Assembly (NCBI GenBank): GCA_945861935.1
Contig: CAMAVU010000008.1
Location: forward strand, 1 to 40,395
DNA: 40,395 nucleotides
From: Bifidobacterium breve
GTDB lineage: Bacteria > Actinomycetota > Thermoleophilia > Miltoncostaeales > Miltoncostaeaceae
Direction of reading: 5' to 3'
Under the pieces are notes generated by a model. That model saw nothing but the letters and a program-made list of their open reading frames with translations, ran no database searches and was not told the origin of the DNA. This document shows positions 8,140 to 16,644 of the stretch, one piece after another. How positions within the stretch are numbered: the first letter of the stretch is position 1; each line of letters begins with the position of its first letter. A program made the position numbers and the translations under genes.

Positions 8140-9365
8140 CCGGGGTGCGTCGCCATCTGATCCACCAGCGCGGCGAAGCGCCCGGCCAGCACCCTGCGGT
8201 CGTAGTTCCGGAGTGCGTAGGAACGCCCTGCCTCCCCTCGGGCCCGGGCGTCGTCAGGTGTCTCCGCGGCCCGCCGGATGGCTGCGGCCATTGCCACGGG
8301 GTCCTCCGGTGGGACGCTCCACCCACATCTCGCAGCATCCACCAGGCGCGTCAATTCGCCCGTCGGTGCGGCTGCCAGGACCGGTCGGGACGCCGCCAGG
8401 TAGTCGAACACCTTGTTGGGCAGCGCCCCGGCGAACAATGCGCGGTCCTGGTAGGGCAGCAGGCACAGCCCCGCACGTGCCAGATACGCGGGTACCTGGC
8501 GCTTCGGTACCGGGTCAATGAACGTGACGTTCGGCAGGTTCAGGTCGCGGGCCATCTGCACGAGCGCGGGCTTCCGATCGCCGCCTCCCACGAGCACGAC
8601 GCGGATGCCGGGGTGATCCCGGAGCAGATCGGCCGCCCCGAGCACCGTTTCGAGGGACGAGTACGTGCCGTGCGCCCCGACGAACATGGCGATGAAGGCG
8701 TCGTCGGGCACGGGAAGGACCGCCGGGGTGGACGGGTCGGGCACGACGTCAAGATCCACGCCGTTGGTGATGAGGGTGACCCGGTTGGCGGGGACGACGC
8801 CGGACCCGACGATCCCCGACCGGATCCCCTCCGTGAGCGCCACGATGTGGTCGGCACGGCGGTAGCAGTAGTGCTCCATCCGGCGGGCGGCAGCGATGAC
8901 CCGCGGGTTGGAGACCAGCCCCATTTCCACGGCCGAGTCGGGCCAGAGGTCCCGGACCTCCAGCAGGAAGCGTGTCCGCCGCGCACGTGCCATCCCGGCA
9001 GCCACGGCCGCCGCGGGCAGGGATGGCGATGAGGCGATGACCACATCCTGCCGCGGCAGTTGCAGTTCGGCGATCAGTGACCAGAGGGCGAACGTGCCGT
9101 AGTTCGAGAGGCGCGAGCGCAGGTCACGGCCATACCCGGGGGTCGAATAGGTCCGCACCACCTCGAGGCCGTCCTCCGTGGAGTGCACGATGCGCCGCCC
9201 GCGGTACTCCTCGGGCACTGTGCGCTCCTTGTGCTGCACGTACGAGGTGACCACCGTCACGTCGTGGCCCGCACGCGCCAGCGCACGGCAGTGCTGCCAG
9301 TGGCGCACACCACCGGGCTGGTCCCCGCTGACGAAGTACTGCGACACGTACAGGACCCGCGCCAT
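8136..9365 (-). CDS. GT4 glycosyltransferase (WbuB-like)
   Basis: A 409-residue GT-B fold retaining glycosyltransferase. The N-terminal domain shows LYVSQYF...GGVRHWQHCRALARAGHDVTVVTSY and LLEVRDLWPDSAVEMGL, the pattern of WbuB-type transferases that act early in O-antigen units. The C-terminal donor domain has FVGAHGTYSSLETVLGAA, VGGGDRKPAL and ALPNKVFDYLAASRPVLA. Its coupling with the initiating phosphotransferase (4-nt overlap) and the WbuB resemblance suggest it adds the second sugar. The ATG overlaps the upstream stop by one base (TGATG). Confidence 0.88.
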   Translation of the reverse strand: MARVLYVSQYFVSGDQPGGVRHWQHCRALARAGHDVTVVTSYVQHKERTVPEEYRGRRIVHSTEDGLEVVRTYSTPGYGRDLRSRLSNYGTFALWSLIAELQLPRQDVVIASSPSLPAAAVAAGMARARRTRFLLEVRDLWPDSAVEMGLVSNPRVIAAARRMEHYCYRRADHIVALTEGIRSGIVGSGVVPANRVTLITNGVDLDVVPDPSTPAVLPVPDDAFIAMFVGAHGTYSSLETVLGAADLLRDHPGIRVVLVGGGDRKPALVQMARDLNLPNVTFIDPVPKRQVPAYLARAGLCLLPYQDRALFAGALPNKVFDYLAASRPVLAAAPTGELTRLVDAARCGWSVPPEDPVAMAAAIRRAAETPDDARARGEAGRSYALRNYDRRVLAGRFAALVDQMATHPG

Positions 9366-11707
9366 CAGCCGAGCACCTCCGCGTAGAAGGTGGTGAGCGC
9401 GTCGGCCTCCCGTTCGAAGGTGAGGCCGTCGAGGAATGCCGCGCGCCCTGCGCGCCCCATGTCCTGCGCGGCGACCGGATCCTCGAGCAGCCTGCGGATG
9501 GCCGCGGCGTGCGCTGCGGGATCGTCGGCGGGCACGACGATCCCGCAGCCGGTCGTCCGCACGATCGCTGCCATGCGCGGCAGGTCGCTCGCCACGACCG
9601 GGCGCCCCATGGCCATGGCCTCCACGAGTTTGGTGGGCACCGCGCGGTCATAGTTGCCGTGCCGCCGCAGGGGGATCCAGGCGACCGATGCGCGGGAGAG
9701 CAGCAGCGGCACCTCCGAGTGGTCCACCACGCCGAGGTGCTCGACTCCGGGAGGGAGGTCGCCCGGATCGCCCGGGCCGGCCAGGAGGAGCCGGGCACCG
9801 GGGACACCCACCTGAGGAAATGCCTCGAGCATGAGCGGGAGCCCACGCAGCGGTCCGAGGCCACCGACGTACAGCACGATGCCCCCCTCGGGCTCGCCTG
9901 CCGCCGAGAACTCCGAGGCGAAGGGGCTGTTGGCCACGCTGACCGAACGGCAGCCCGCCGCCGCGAACCGCGCCGCGAGATCCTCGTTGGCCGCCACGAC
10001 GCCGCCGAGCCGCCGCCCGGCCACACGCTCGGCGCCGGACGCCAGAGCGGCCACGGGTCGGCGCAGCGGGCCGGGGATCCACCGCTTGGTGCGCGTCGTC
10101 TCGCCCAGATACTCATGGGCGTCGTAGATGACCGGCCGCCCCGTGGTGCGCTGGAGCCACAGGGCCTGCGGCAGCAGTTCCGGATCATGCACGTGGTAGG
10201 CATCGGCCTTCATGCCGCGCGCACGCCGGGCGAGCCGCCAGCCAGCCCGGAGCCGGTGGATCCGGCGCGCGGGCTCATCGAGTGCGAGGACCGTGGTCTC
10301 CGCCCCGGCATCCTCCATCGCCCGGGCCTCCTTGTGGAAGATCCGTACGTCACGGGGCCGGTGCACGCTGGTGAGGTGGACGATGTGGCGTCCGTCCAGC
10401 CGTGCGCCAGGCGCGACGGGGATGGGTGCGATGGGCCCCATGCGCGCACCCCGGGCCTGCAGGTCATCGAGCAGGTTCTCCCAGAGCAGGTCGTAGCCGG
10501 GTGCGCGTTCGTCTGCGAGATAGGTGTTGTGCCACAGCAGGGCAGCCGCACCGCCGGTCCGGCGCACGGCATCGAGCACGTGCAGCGCCCGCTCGCGGGC
10601 CTCGTCGGGTGCCAGCCCCAGGTGCGAGTGCAGGGTGGTGTCCATGACGGCGAGTGGCACGAGCGTGACGCGAGCCTCGCGCTCCTCGCCCACGATCCAG
10701 GGGCGGAAGGGCCGGGCGTACCCGGCTGCGAACCCCGGGCGCTCGCTGAACCCCAGGCTGGCGTCGTACTCCAGGCCGGCACGCTCCACGCGGAGCGGCG
10801 TGTCGTGGTACCGGAAGCGCAGGTAGTGGAACCTGACCCCGCGCACCTGCCCGGCCTCCTCCCTGAGGATCGCCACCTCGGCCCGCAGGGCATCCTCCGA
10901 CTCCGATGATGCGAAGGCGCCATGCAGGGCGACCTCGGACCCGGCCGCGCGGACAGCGGCGGCGAGGTGCCGGCGCTCCCGCTCGTAGGTGCGCCGGGGC
11001 GTGCCGTCGAGGCGATGCTGGTTACGGCCGATCAGGAACACGGTGGCGCGCAGGCCGCGGCGCCACGTGGTTTCCAGTAGGTCGGGCACGTTGTCCCACG
11101 GGTCATGGCCCGGCAGGTCGCGCAGGGCGTGCAGGTGCCGGTGCTTGAGCGATCGCGCAATGCCGCGCGGGGTGCGCCGCCGGATGCGGTCGATGTCGTG
11201 GGTGAGGAAGATCGTCCAGGCATCGGGCGCCGGCACCCCGAGGGCGGTGCGCAACGCGGCGAGGTAGCCCTCAACAGCCGGCTCCTCGATGTCCAGCCCG
11301 TTGATGACCCCGAACGCGCTGCGGCTGAAGGGCAGACGACCGAACCGGTCGCGGTCGGCAACGCGGTACTCATCCCACCGTGCGAGGAGGTAGAAGGCGC
11401 TCGCCACGATGTCCCCGGGGATGGCCCGGTCCGGTGCGGCCGGCGGGAACAGCAGGGTCAGGCCGCCCGCGACATGCACAGCGGGACCGGGGAATGCCTC
11501 CTGCCCCTCGAAGAACGCCTGCGCGTCATCCTGCAGCGGTATCCACGTGCCCGACGCGGGGGGCACCGGGGCATACACGAGGTCGGCATCGCCATCTGTG
11601 ACCACCAGATCGCGGTCCATTCCGCGTGCGAGAGTGCGGAGCACCCACTCCGCGCGTGGGCGGAACGCAGGGCGGCAGCCCTCAATGCGCACCCTGAGGG
11701 CCGTCAC
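9365..11707 (-). CDS. Fusion of polysaccharide deacetylase (DUF7033-like) and GT4 glycosyltransferase
   Basis: A 780-residue two-enzyme protein in one unbroken frame. Residues 1-430 are a carbohydrate-esterase-4-like deacetylase with an N-terminal DUF7033-like region: FLTHDIDRI (Asp171, Asp173), EVALHGAFAS (His262), RFHYLRFRYHD, then YDASLGFSERPGFAAG and LLWHNTYL. Residues from about 438 are a GT4 enzyme: HIVHLTSVHRPRDVRIFHKEA, AYHVHDPELL, VIYDAHEYLGE, VLYVGGLGPLRGL and AVPTKLVEAMAMGRPVVA. No signal peptide is seen, so the deacetylase half probably works in the cytoplasm on a nucleotide- or lipid-linked sugar. The GTG start overlaps the upstream ATP-grasp stop (GTGA). Such deacetylases are normally separate genes next to GT4 genes. 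Confidence 0.85.
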   Translation of the reverse strand: MTALRVRIEGCRPAFRPRAEWVLRTLARGMDRDLVVTDGDADLVYAPVPPASGTWIPLQDDAQAFFEGQEAFPGPAVHVAGGLTLLFPPAAPDRAIPGDIVASAFYLLARWDEYRVADRDRFGRLPFSRSAFGVINGLDIEEPAVEGYLAALRTALGVPAPDAWTIFLTHDIDRIRRRTPRGIARSLKHRHLHALRDLPGHDPWDNVPDLLETTWRRGLRATVFLIGRNQHRLDGTPRRTYERERRHLAAAVRAAGSEVALHGAFASSESEDALRAEVAILREEAGQVRGVRFHYLRFRYHDTPLRVERAGLEYDASLGFSERPGFAAGYARPFRPWIVGEEREARVTLVPLAVMDTTLHSHLGLAPDEARERALHVLDAVRRTGGAAALLWHNTYLADERAPGYDLLWENLLDDLQARGARMGPIAPIPVAPGARLDGRHIVHLTSVHRPRDVRIFHKEARAMEDAGAETTVLALDEPARRIHRLRAGWRLARRARGMKADAYHVHDPELLPQALWLQRTTGRPVIYDAHEYLGETTRTKRWIPGPLRRPVAALASGAERVAGRRLGGVVAANEDLAARFAAAGCRSVSVANSPFASEFSAAGEPEGGIVLYVGGLGPLRGLPLMLEAFPQVGVPGARLLLAGPGDPGDLPPGVEHLGVVDHSEVPLLLSRASVAWIPLRRHGNYDRAVPTKLVEAMAMGRPVVASDLPRMAAIVRTTGCGIVVPADDPAAHAAAIRRLLEDPVAAQDMGRAGRAAFLDGLTFEREADALTTFYAEVLG

Positions 11708-12873
11708 GATGCCCGCCGCCGGATGATGCGGCCCACCTGCCCCAGACCCGGCCCCGGATCGCCGAGCGACATGACGCCGTCCACGACCGGCGGGCGGAGC
11801 GTGGCCATCGCGTCCCGACGGCCCCAGTGCCCCTGCCGCACCTCACCCGCGGTGGCAGGGAGATGCCGTGCCGAGAGCATCCAGCGCACGTCGCTGCGGT
11901 GGCCCTCGGGCCACGTCCGGGGGCGGCCCACGGCATCCAGATAGGCGGCCAGCGGGATGTTCACGCCCACCGCGGTGGCGAGCGAGACCCACAGCCACGA
12001 GCGGGGGTTCACCTCGATGAGGTAGTCCCGCCCATCCCGCGGGTCGCGTTTGACCTCGACCTGTGAGATGCCGTGGAACCCCATCTCGTCCAGCAGGGCG
12101 TGCCCGCGGCGGGCCACGCCGGGATCCCACCAGGCCTCGGCCGCCCGCGCTGTGCCGAACCCGGGGGGCCACTGGCGCAACTTGCGTCCTGTGAACGATG
12201 CGAGTGGCTGCCCGGTCGTATCGCGGTAGCTGCCGAGCGTCCAGAGGGCATCATCACCACCGGGGATCACCTCGCACACCTGCGGGCGATGTGCGGCTGA
12301 GCGGTGCCACTCCACGAGCAGTTCTTCGGGGTTCCCGGCCTGCAGCACCTGGCGTCCGAAGGTCCGCTTGAAGCCCGCAGGGTCGCGGCGGGGCTTCAGG
12401 ATCACGGGGAACCGCAGGTCACGCCCCATTGCCCGCAGGTCGTCCTCGTCGTCGGGCTCCACCGTGACCGGCACGGGGAACCCGATCCGCCGCGCCGCCG
12501 CGTGCTGGGCCGACTTGTCGAGGTATGGCGCCAGACGGGCCCACGGGCTCCAGGGCGTGTCGAACCACCGGGCGAGGCGCTCCTCGTGGGGACCAATGGC
12601 CTCGATGGCCTCGTCGTGCGTGGGGAAGAGCACGCCGCGGCCCGGGAGCGAGCGCCCAAGTGCCTCGAGTTCGTGGACGAACCGCGCGGGGTCGTCCACG
12701 GGATCGGGCAGCACTGCCGTCCGGCAGTGGCGGGAGCGCAGTCCCATCGCGTGTGGATCATGGTCAGTGGCGATTACGGGCACGCCCTCGATCGCAAGGG
12801 AGCGGATGATGCCGAGGGCGTTGGGGCCGGATGCCTGCAGCACCACGGCGACGGATTCGCCGGGTACCGTCAT
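11704..12873 (-). CDS. ATP-grasp carboxylate-amine ligase-like enzyme
   Basis: A 389-residue enzyme of a different ATP-grasp subfamily from the one at 6408. The N-terminal domain VAVVLQASGPNALGIIRSLAIEGVPV binds a substrate or nucleotide. The core has PVILKPRRD (ATP-binding Lys), CEVIPGGDDALW, and VEVKRDPRDGRDYLIEVNPRSWLW with the metal-binding Glu-x-Asn. Homologues sit in surface-polysaccharide clusters near GT4 and deacetylase genes. The likely chemistry is ATP-dependent ligation of an amino group to a carboxylate. The ATG at 12873 is preferred to the longer open frame because it overlaps the preceding stop (ATGA) and starts the conserved domain. The substrate is unknown. Confidence 0.78.
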   Translation of the reverse strand: MTVPGESVAVVLQASGPNALGIIRSLAIEGVPVIATDHDPHAMGLRSRHCRTAVLPDPVDDPARFVHELEALGRSLPGRGVLFPTHDEAIEAIGPHEERLARWFDTPWSPWARLAPYLDKSAQHAAARRIGFPVPVTVEPDDEDDLRAMGRDLRFPVILKPRRDPAGFKRTFGRQVLQAGNPEELLVEWHRSAAHRPQVCEVIPGGDDALWTLGSYRDTTGQPLASFTGRKLRQWPPGFGTARAAEAWWDPGVARRGHALLDEMGFHGISQVEVKRDPRDGRDYLIEVNPRSWLWVSLATAVGVNIPLAAYLDAVGRPRTWPEGHRSDVRWMLSARHLPATAGEVRQGHWGRRDAMATLRPPVVDGVMSLGDPGPGLGQVGRIIRRRAS

Positions 12874-14066
12874 GCCGGTATCACCGCCTCGTACACGGCC
12901 TCCATGCGCCGGGCATTGGCGGCCCACGTGTAGTCGGTCCCGGAACGGATCAGGGCCTCGGCACCCATGGCGGCACGGAGGGCGGGGTCGTCGAGCACCC
13001 GCGCGAGCGCCGCGGCCAGCCCAACGGGATCGCGCGGTTGCACGAGCAGCCCGGTGGCGGGGTCGTCGACGATCTCGGGAGTTCCGTCCACGGCGGTGGC
13101 CACGACCGGAAGGCCGCAGGCCATTGCCTCGCAGACCACTGTGGGCAGGCCTTCGGAGAGCGAGGGCAGCACGAACACATCGCCCGTGGACATCACCCAG
13201 CCCACGTCGTCGTGGGGGACCTTGCCGAGCCAGGTGATGTGGTGCGCGACGCCCAGTGCGGCCGCCCGGTGCTCCAGCGGCTCCCGCAATTCGCCGATGC
13301 CGGCCATCACGAGTCGCGGGGCGCCGCCCTCGCGTGCGGCGAGGAGGCCCATCGCCTCGATGAGCGCGTCCACTCCCTTTCGCGGCACCAACTTGCCAAC
13401 GAACGACACGACCAGTCCGTCCTCGGGGATGCCGATGCGCCTGCGCGCCTCGCCGGGATCCCGCGGCAGGAAGACCTCGGCATCTGCGCCGTTCGGCACC
13501 ACCGTGATGGGACGCCGCGGGCGCGCGATGGCATCGGCGGCGTCGCCGATGGCGCGGCTTACCGTGACCACGGCGTCGAGGGTCTGAATGGCCTCGGCGA
13601 CCCTCATCCGCGACTTGGGTCCTTCCGCGGGCACGTCGAGCACGTCGGCCCGGTGCGCCGTGCCGACCACCGGCACGCCCATCTCATGACCGATACGTGC
13701 GGCGGCCCACCCGTCGGGCACCATCATGTGGGCGTGGATCACGTCGAACGGCCACTCCTCGTGGATCCGTCGCACCGTCGTGCGAATACCCAGCAGGAAC
13801 GCATCCGCGTTGCGGTGGCCCAGGCGGCCCCCGGGCAGGGTGACCTTGCGTGGGTAGTACACGGTGATGCCATCAACGGTGTCCCGCGGCACCACGTCCC
13901 TGTACGCCGCCCACCGGCGCAGGCCGGGCGGTGCCCATCCCTTCGGCGACACCACGCGCACGTCGTGCCCGCGGTCCCGCAGCGCCTTGACCTGCTCGTG
14001 CACGAAGACGCCACCGGTCGGGTTGACCGGGCTGGGGTACATGTGGCTGATCATCAGGATCCTCAC
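12870..14066 (-). CDS. GT4 glycosyltransferase
   Basis: A 398-residue GT-B enzyme. It begins VRILMISHMYPSPVNPTGGVFVHEQVKAL, the acceptor-domain start of WcaL/PimB-like GT4 proteins, with FDVIHAHMMVPDGWAA and VVGTAHRADVLD next. The donor domain shows VVPNGADAEVFLP, VVSFVGKLVPRKGVDALIEA and LPSLSEGLPTVVCEAMACGLPVVAT with the sugar-nucleotide Glu. The GTG at 14066 is chosen because it overlaps the polymerase stop (GTGA); the frame upstream is only a shadow of that gene. It probably adds one sugar of the repeat unit in the cytoplasm. Linkage and donor cannot be assigned. Confidence 0.88.
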   Translation of the reverse strand: MRILMISHMYPSPVNPTGGVFVHEQVKALRDRGHDVRVVSPKGWAPPGLRRWAAYRDVVPRDTVDGITVYYPRKVTLPGGRLGHRNADAFLLGIRTTVRRIHEEWPFDVIHAHMMVPDGWAAARIGHEMGVPVVGTAHRADVLDVPAEGPKSRMRVAEAIQTLDAVVTVSRAIGDAADAIARPRRPITVVPNGADAEVFLPRDPGEARRRIGIPEDGLVVSFVGKLVPRKGVDALIEAMGLLAAREGGAPRLVMAGIGELREPLEHRAAALGVAHHITWLGKVPHDDVGWVMSTGDVFVLPSLSEGLPTVVCEAMACGLPVVATAVDGTPEIVDDPATGLLVQPRDPVGLAAALARVLDDPALRAAMGAEALIRSGTDYTWAANARRMEAVYEAVIPA

Positions 14067-15520
14067 CGACCCACCTCGTTCCCCGTCGTGCGCCGTGCGA
14101 GCACGATGGTGGTGAGGCAGAGCCCGAAGGTGATCCACATGGGGGCGAAGTGGATCGCGCTGGACGGCCCCAGGCTGCCCAGCAGGAACCCGAGCAGGGC
14201 GAGCGCGCCCGACAGGCCCATGTACCGCAGCCACGGGTCGTGGGTGCGCCGCGCCACGCGGAGGTTGCCCACGAGCGCGTAGAGGTACAGCGCGCCAAAG
14301 AGCGCCAGGCCGATGATCCCGGTGTCCACCAGCACCTCGAGGGCCCAGTTGTGCAGGTTGGCGACGCCCGCGTAACCCTCCTGCTCGCGCACCACGACCT
14401 CCGCGTTGCCCGCTCCTACACCGATGCCCCCGCTGCGTGCGGCGATGCTGATGCCCGTCCCGAGAAGTGACGAGCGGACGGCCCCCGAGCCCGATCCGCT
14501 TTCCACCTGGTCCTGAAGGACGCCGAAGTCGAGTTTCACCACCGCCTGCTCAGGAAGCGGCACGATGCCCGCCCCGAACATGGACGGGACGATCAGCATG
14601 ATCGACAGGCCGACCACCGCGACGGCCGCCATGAAGGCGCGTCGCATCGCGGGATCGGTGGCGAGCACGACCAGGATCCCCAGCAGGATGATGCCGGTGG
14701 CGAGCAGGTTCGCCTTGGATCCCGAGAACAGGATGAGGACGATGGCCGTCGCGGCCCCGGCAAGCCCGAGCGCGCGCAGCCGGATGTCGCGGGCGATGAT
14801 GGGCAGCACGAGGAGGTACGGCAGCGCGAGCGCGAGGTACGTGGCGAAGTTGTTCTGGTTGCCGAAGAACGACGTGGCCGCAAAGGCCCCCACCTTCTCC
14901 GCCAGCGCGCTGGTGGGAAGCCGGAAGCCGGTGGCGATCTCGGCGAGTGCCACCAGCACGGCGACCACGAATGTCAGCCCGAGGGCCCCGAGGAACCATG
15001 CGAGGCGCCGGCGTGTGGACGCCGCCAGAGGAATCGCCAGCATGAGCCCGCTCATCATGAGCAGGAAGATGGTCCAGCGCAGCGCGTCGGCCGTGGAGGT
15101 TGCCCACAGCGTCGAGACCAGAGCCCATCCCGTCCAGCCCGCGGCGATGGCGGCGGGCCATCCGAGGCCGTCCGGAACCGGCACGCCGCGGCCCAGGAGC
15201 AACCAGGTGCCGATGCCGAGGACGATGAGGCCGGCGAGGACCCGGAATGCGAAGGCCTCCCTCGCAGCCGGCACGGCCAGATTCGGACCGACGAGAGCGG
15301 TGACCATGGCCACGAGCACTGCCGCGCGTCCCAGATCGGGAAGTGCGACACGGCCGAGCAGCACGACGCCGAGCAGCACGATCGCCAGCACCGTGCCCGG
15401 GACCGGCGCGAATGCCGCGAGCGCACCGGCGCACAGCGCGGCAAGAAGGGCGAGGGTCGCGGCGCGGGTGCCGGGCCCCCCGGACGCGCCGGACGACCGC
15501 ATCGGAGCGGGTGCCGACAT
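14063..15520 (-). CDS. O-antigen polymerase/ligase family membrane protein (Wzy-type), copy 2
   Basis: A 485-residue protein with about 11-12 membrane helices. The hallmarks of the Wzy/WaaL superfamily are visible: FFGNQNNFATYLALALPYLL before a middle helix, FSGSKANLLATG, and after the large extracytoplasmic loop (about residues 300-390) VGAGN...NLHNWALEVLVDTGIIGLALF with the conserved His. Members join lipid-linked repeat units or transfer the polymer to an acceptor. The train holds a second such protein at 16641-18227, so one may polymerise and the other ligate. A 38-bp gap precedes it, one of the few real gaps in the train, and contains a TACCGT box 9 nt before the ATG. Confidence 0.87.
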   Translation of the reverse strand: MSAPAPMRSSGASGGPGTRAATLALLAALCAGALAAFAPVPGTVLAIVLLGVVLLGRVALPDLGRAAVLVAMVTALVGPNLAVPAAREAFAFRVLAGLIVLGIGTWLLLGRGVPVPDGLGWPAAIAAGWTGWALVSTLWATSTADALRWTIFLLMMSGLMLAIPLAASTRRRLAWFLGALGLTFVVAVLVALAEIATGFRLPTSALAEKVGAFAATSFFGNQNNFATYLALALPYLLVLPIIARDIRLRALGLAGAATAIVLILFSGSKANLLATGIILLGILVVLATDPAMRRAFMAAVAVVGLSIMLIVPSMFGAGIVPLPEQAVVKLDFGVLQDQVESGSGSGAVRSSLLGTGISIAARSGGIGVGAGNAEVVVREQEGYAGVANLHNWALEVLVDTGIIGLALFGALYLYALVGNLRVARRTHDPWLRYMGLSGALALLGFLLGSLGPSSAIHFAPMWITFGLCLTTIVLARRTTGNEVGR

Positions 15521-15535
15521 CGGATCGGCACGGTA
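15521..15535 (-). promoter_or_regulatory. Candidate internal promoter (-10) before the second polymerase gene
   Basis: On the minus strand TACCGT (15535-15530) is followed by 9 nt and the ATG at 15520, inside the 38-bp gap after the GT4 stop. No Shine-Dalgarno sequence is seen. It would let the downstream half of the train be transcribed separately. Confidence 0.4.
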
Positions 15536-15558
15536 GCAGCCGCCCCCCGAAATCCGTG

Positions 15559-16644
15559 TTACGCAGGGCCTCCTGCTGCTGCACGAAGCACATCAAGCAC
15601 CACGCCGGACTCGTGCGCGAGCGAGTGGGCGAGGGCGGCCTCGCGGCAGGCCAGGGCCGGGGGCGGAGCGTTGATCATCCGCGCGAGGGCCGAGGCGATG
15701 GCGTGGTCGTCGCGTGGGTCCACGATCACTCCCGCCACGCCGTCGGGCACCACCTCGCACAGACCGCCAACCGAAGTCCCGACCACGGGTCGGCCGCTCG
15801 CCATCGCCTCGAGGGCCGCGATGCCGAGAGGCTCGACCAGGCTCACCTGTGCCACCACGTCGGCCGATGTCATCCACGCAGCGACGCCGTCATCCGCAAG
15901 AACACCGGTCCGCACCACGCTGCCGTCCATGCCCAGACGACAGGCCTCGGCGTCGATGACCGACGCCAGCGGGCCGTCGCCCACGAACGCCAGCCGCACA
16001 TCGGGGTGGCCGAGGTCCCGGACGCGCGCGACCGCCCGTACGAGGCCCACGGGATTCTTCCGCTCGGTGAGGCCGCCTACCGCGAGGACCAAGGGTACGT
16101 CGGCCGGAATGCCGGTGCGGACCCGCGCCGCGCCGCGATCGCCGATGTCGAAGCGCCGGTCGTCCACGCCCATACTGACCACATGGAGGCGGGGCGGCGA
16201 AAGGCCCTGATCCCGCATCTGACCGGCGAGCCACCGGCTCACGCAGATCACGGCGCTGGCGCCATGGATTCCCGGGGCGGAGAGACGCCGGATCGGACCC
16301 CGTGACAGGTTGGCGACATCACCCCCATGCGCCGTCACCACCCACGGCGTGCGCGTGAGGCGCCCGGCTACTGCGGCGATGAGGCCGGTGGGGAACAGGT
16401 AGTGGGCCCAGATCACGTCTGCGCGCCGGGCCCCGCTCACGGCCCCCGTGGCGAGCGCGGCGTACTTGGCCGGCGTGCGCAGCGCACCCGAGGCCCGGGT
16501 GCGGATGACCACGCGGTCCACCTCGGCCCCCTTCTCCTCAAGCGCATCGCACATGCGCTCGACGAACGCCCCGTAGTCGGGCGCTCCCGGCCCCGGGTAC
16601 ATGTTGGAGAGGCACATGACCCGAAGCCCTGCCACGGCACTCAC
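15559..16644 (-). CDS. GT4 glycosyltransferase
   Basis: A 361-residue GT-B enzyme. It starts LRVMCLSNMYPGPGAPDYGAFVERMCDALEE, then DVIWAHYLFPTGLIAA and WVVTAHGGDVANLSRG (acceptor domain). The donor side reads VVSMGVDDRRFDIGD, LVLAVGGLTERKNPVGLVRA, AFVGDGPL and VSLVEPLGIAALEAMASGRPVVGTSVGG. The C-terminus is short for the family but contains the conserved Glu motif. The start is GTG at 16644, overlapping the upstream polymerase stop (GTGA). With three other GT4 modules in the train, this implies a repeat unit of several sugars. Confidence 0.87.
   Translation of the reverse strand: MSAVAGLRVMCLSNMYPGPGAPDYGAFVERMCDALEEKGAEVDRVVIRTRASGALRTPAKYAALATGAVSGARRADVIWAHYLFPTGLIAAVAGRLTRTPWVVTAHGGDVANLSRGPIRRLSAPGIHGASAVICVSRWLAGQMRDQGLSPPRLHVVSMGVDDRRFDIGDRGAARVRTGIPADVPLVLAVGGLTERKNPVGLVRAVARVRDLGHPDVRLAFVGDGPLASVIDAEACRLGMDGSVVRTGVLADDGVAAWMTSADVVAQVSLVEPLGIAALEAMASGRPVVGTSVGGLCEVVPDGVAGVIVDPRDDHAIASALARMINAPPPALACREAALAHSLAHESGVVLDVLRAAAGGPA

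Noticed and set aside
12831-14282. Plus-strand open frame of 483 codons opposite the GT4 at 12870-14066
   Set aside because: His/Arg/Gly-rich shadow of a GT4 gene with clear motifs.
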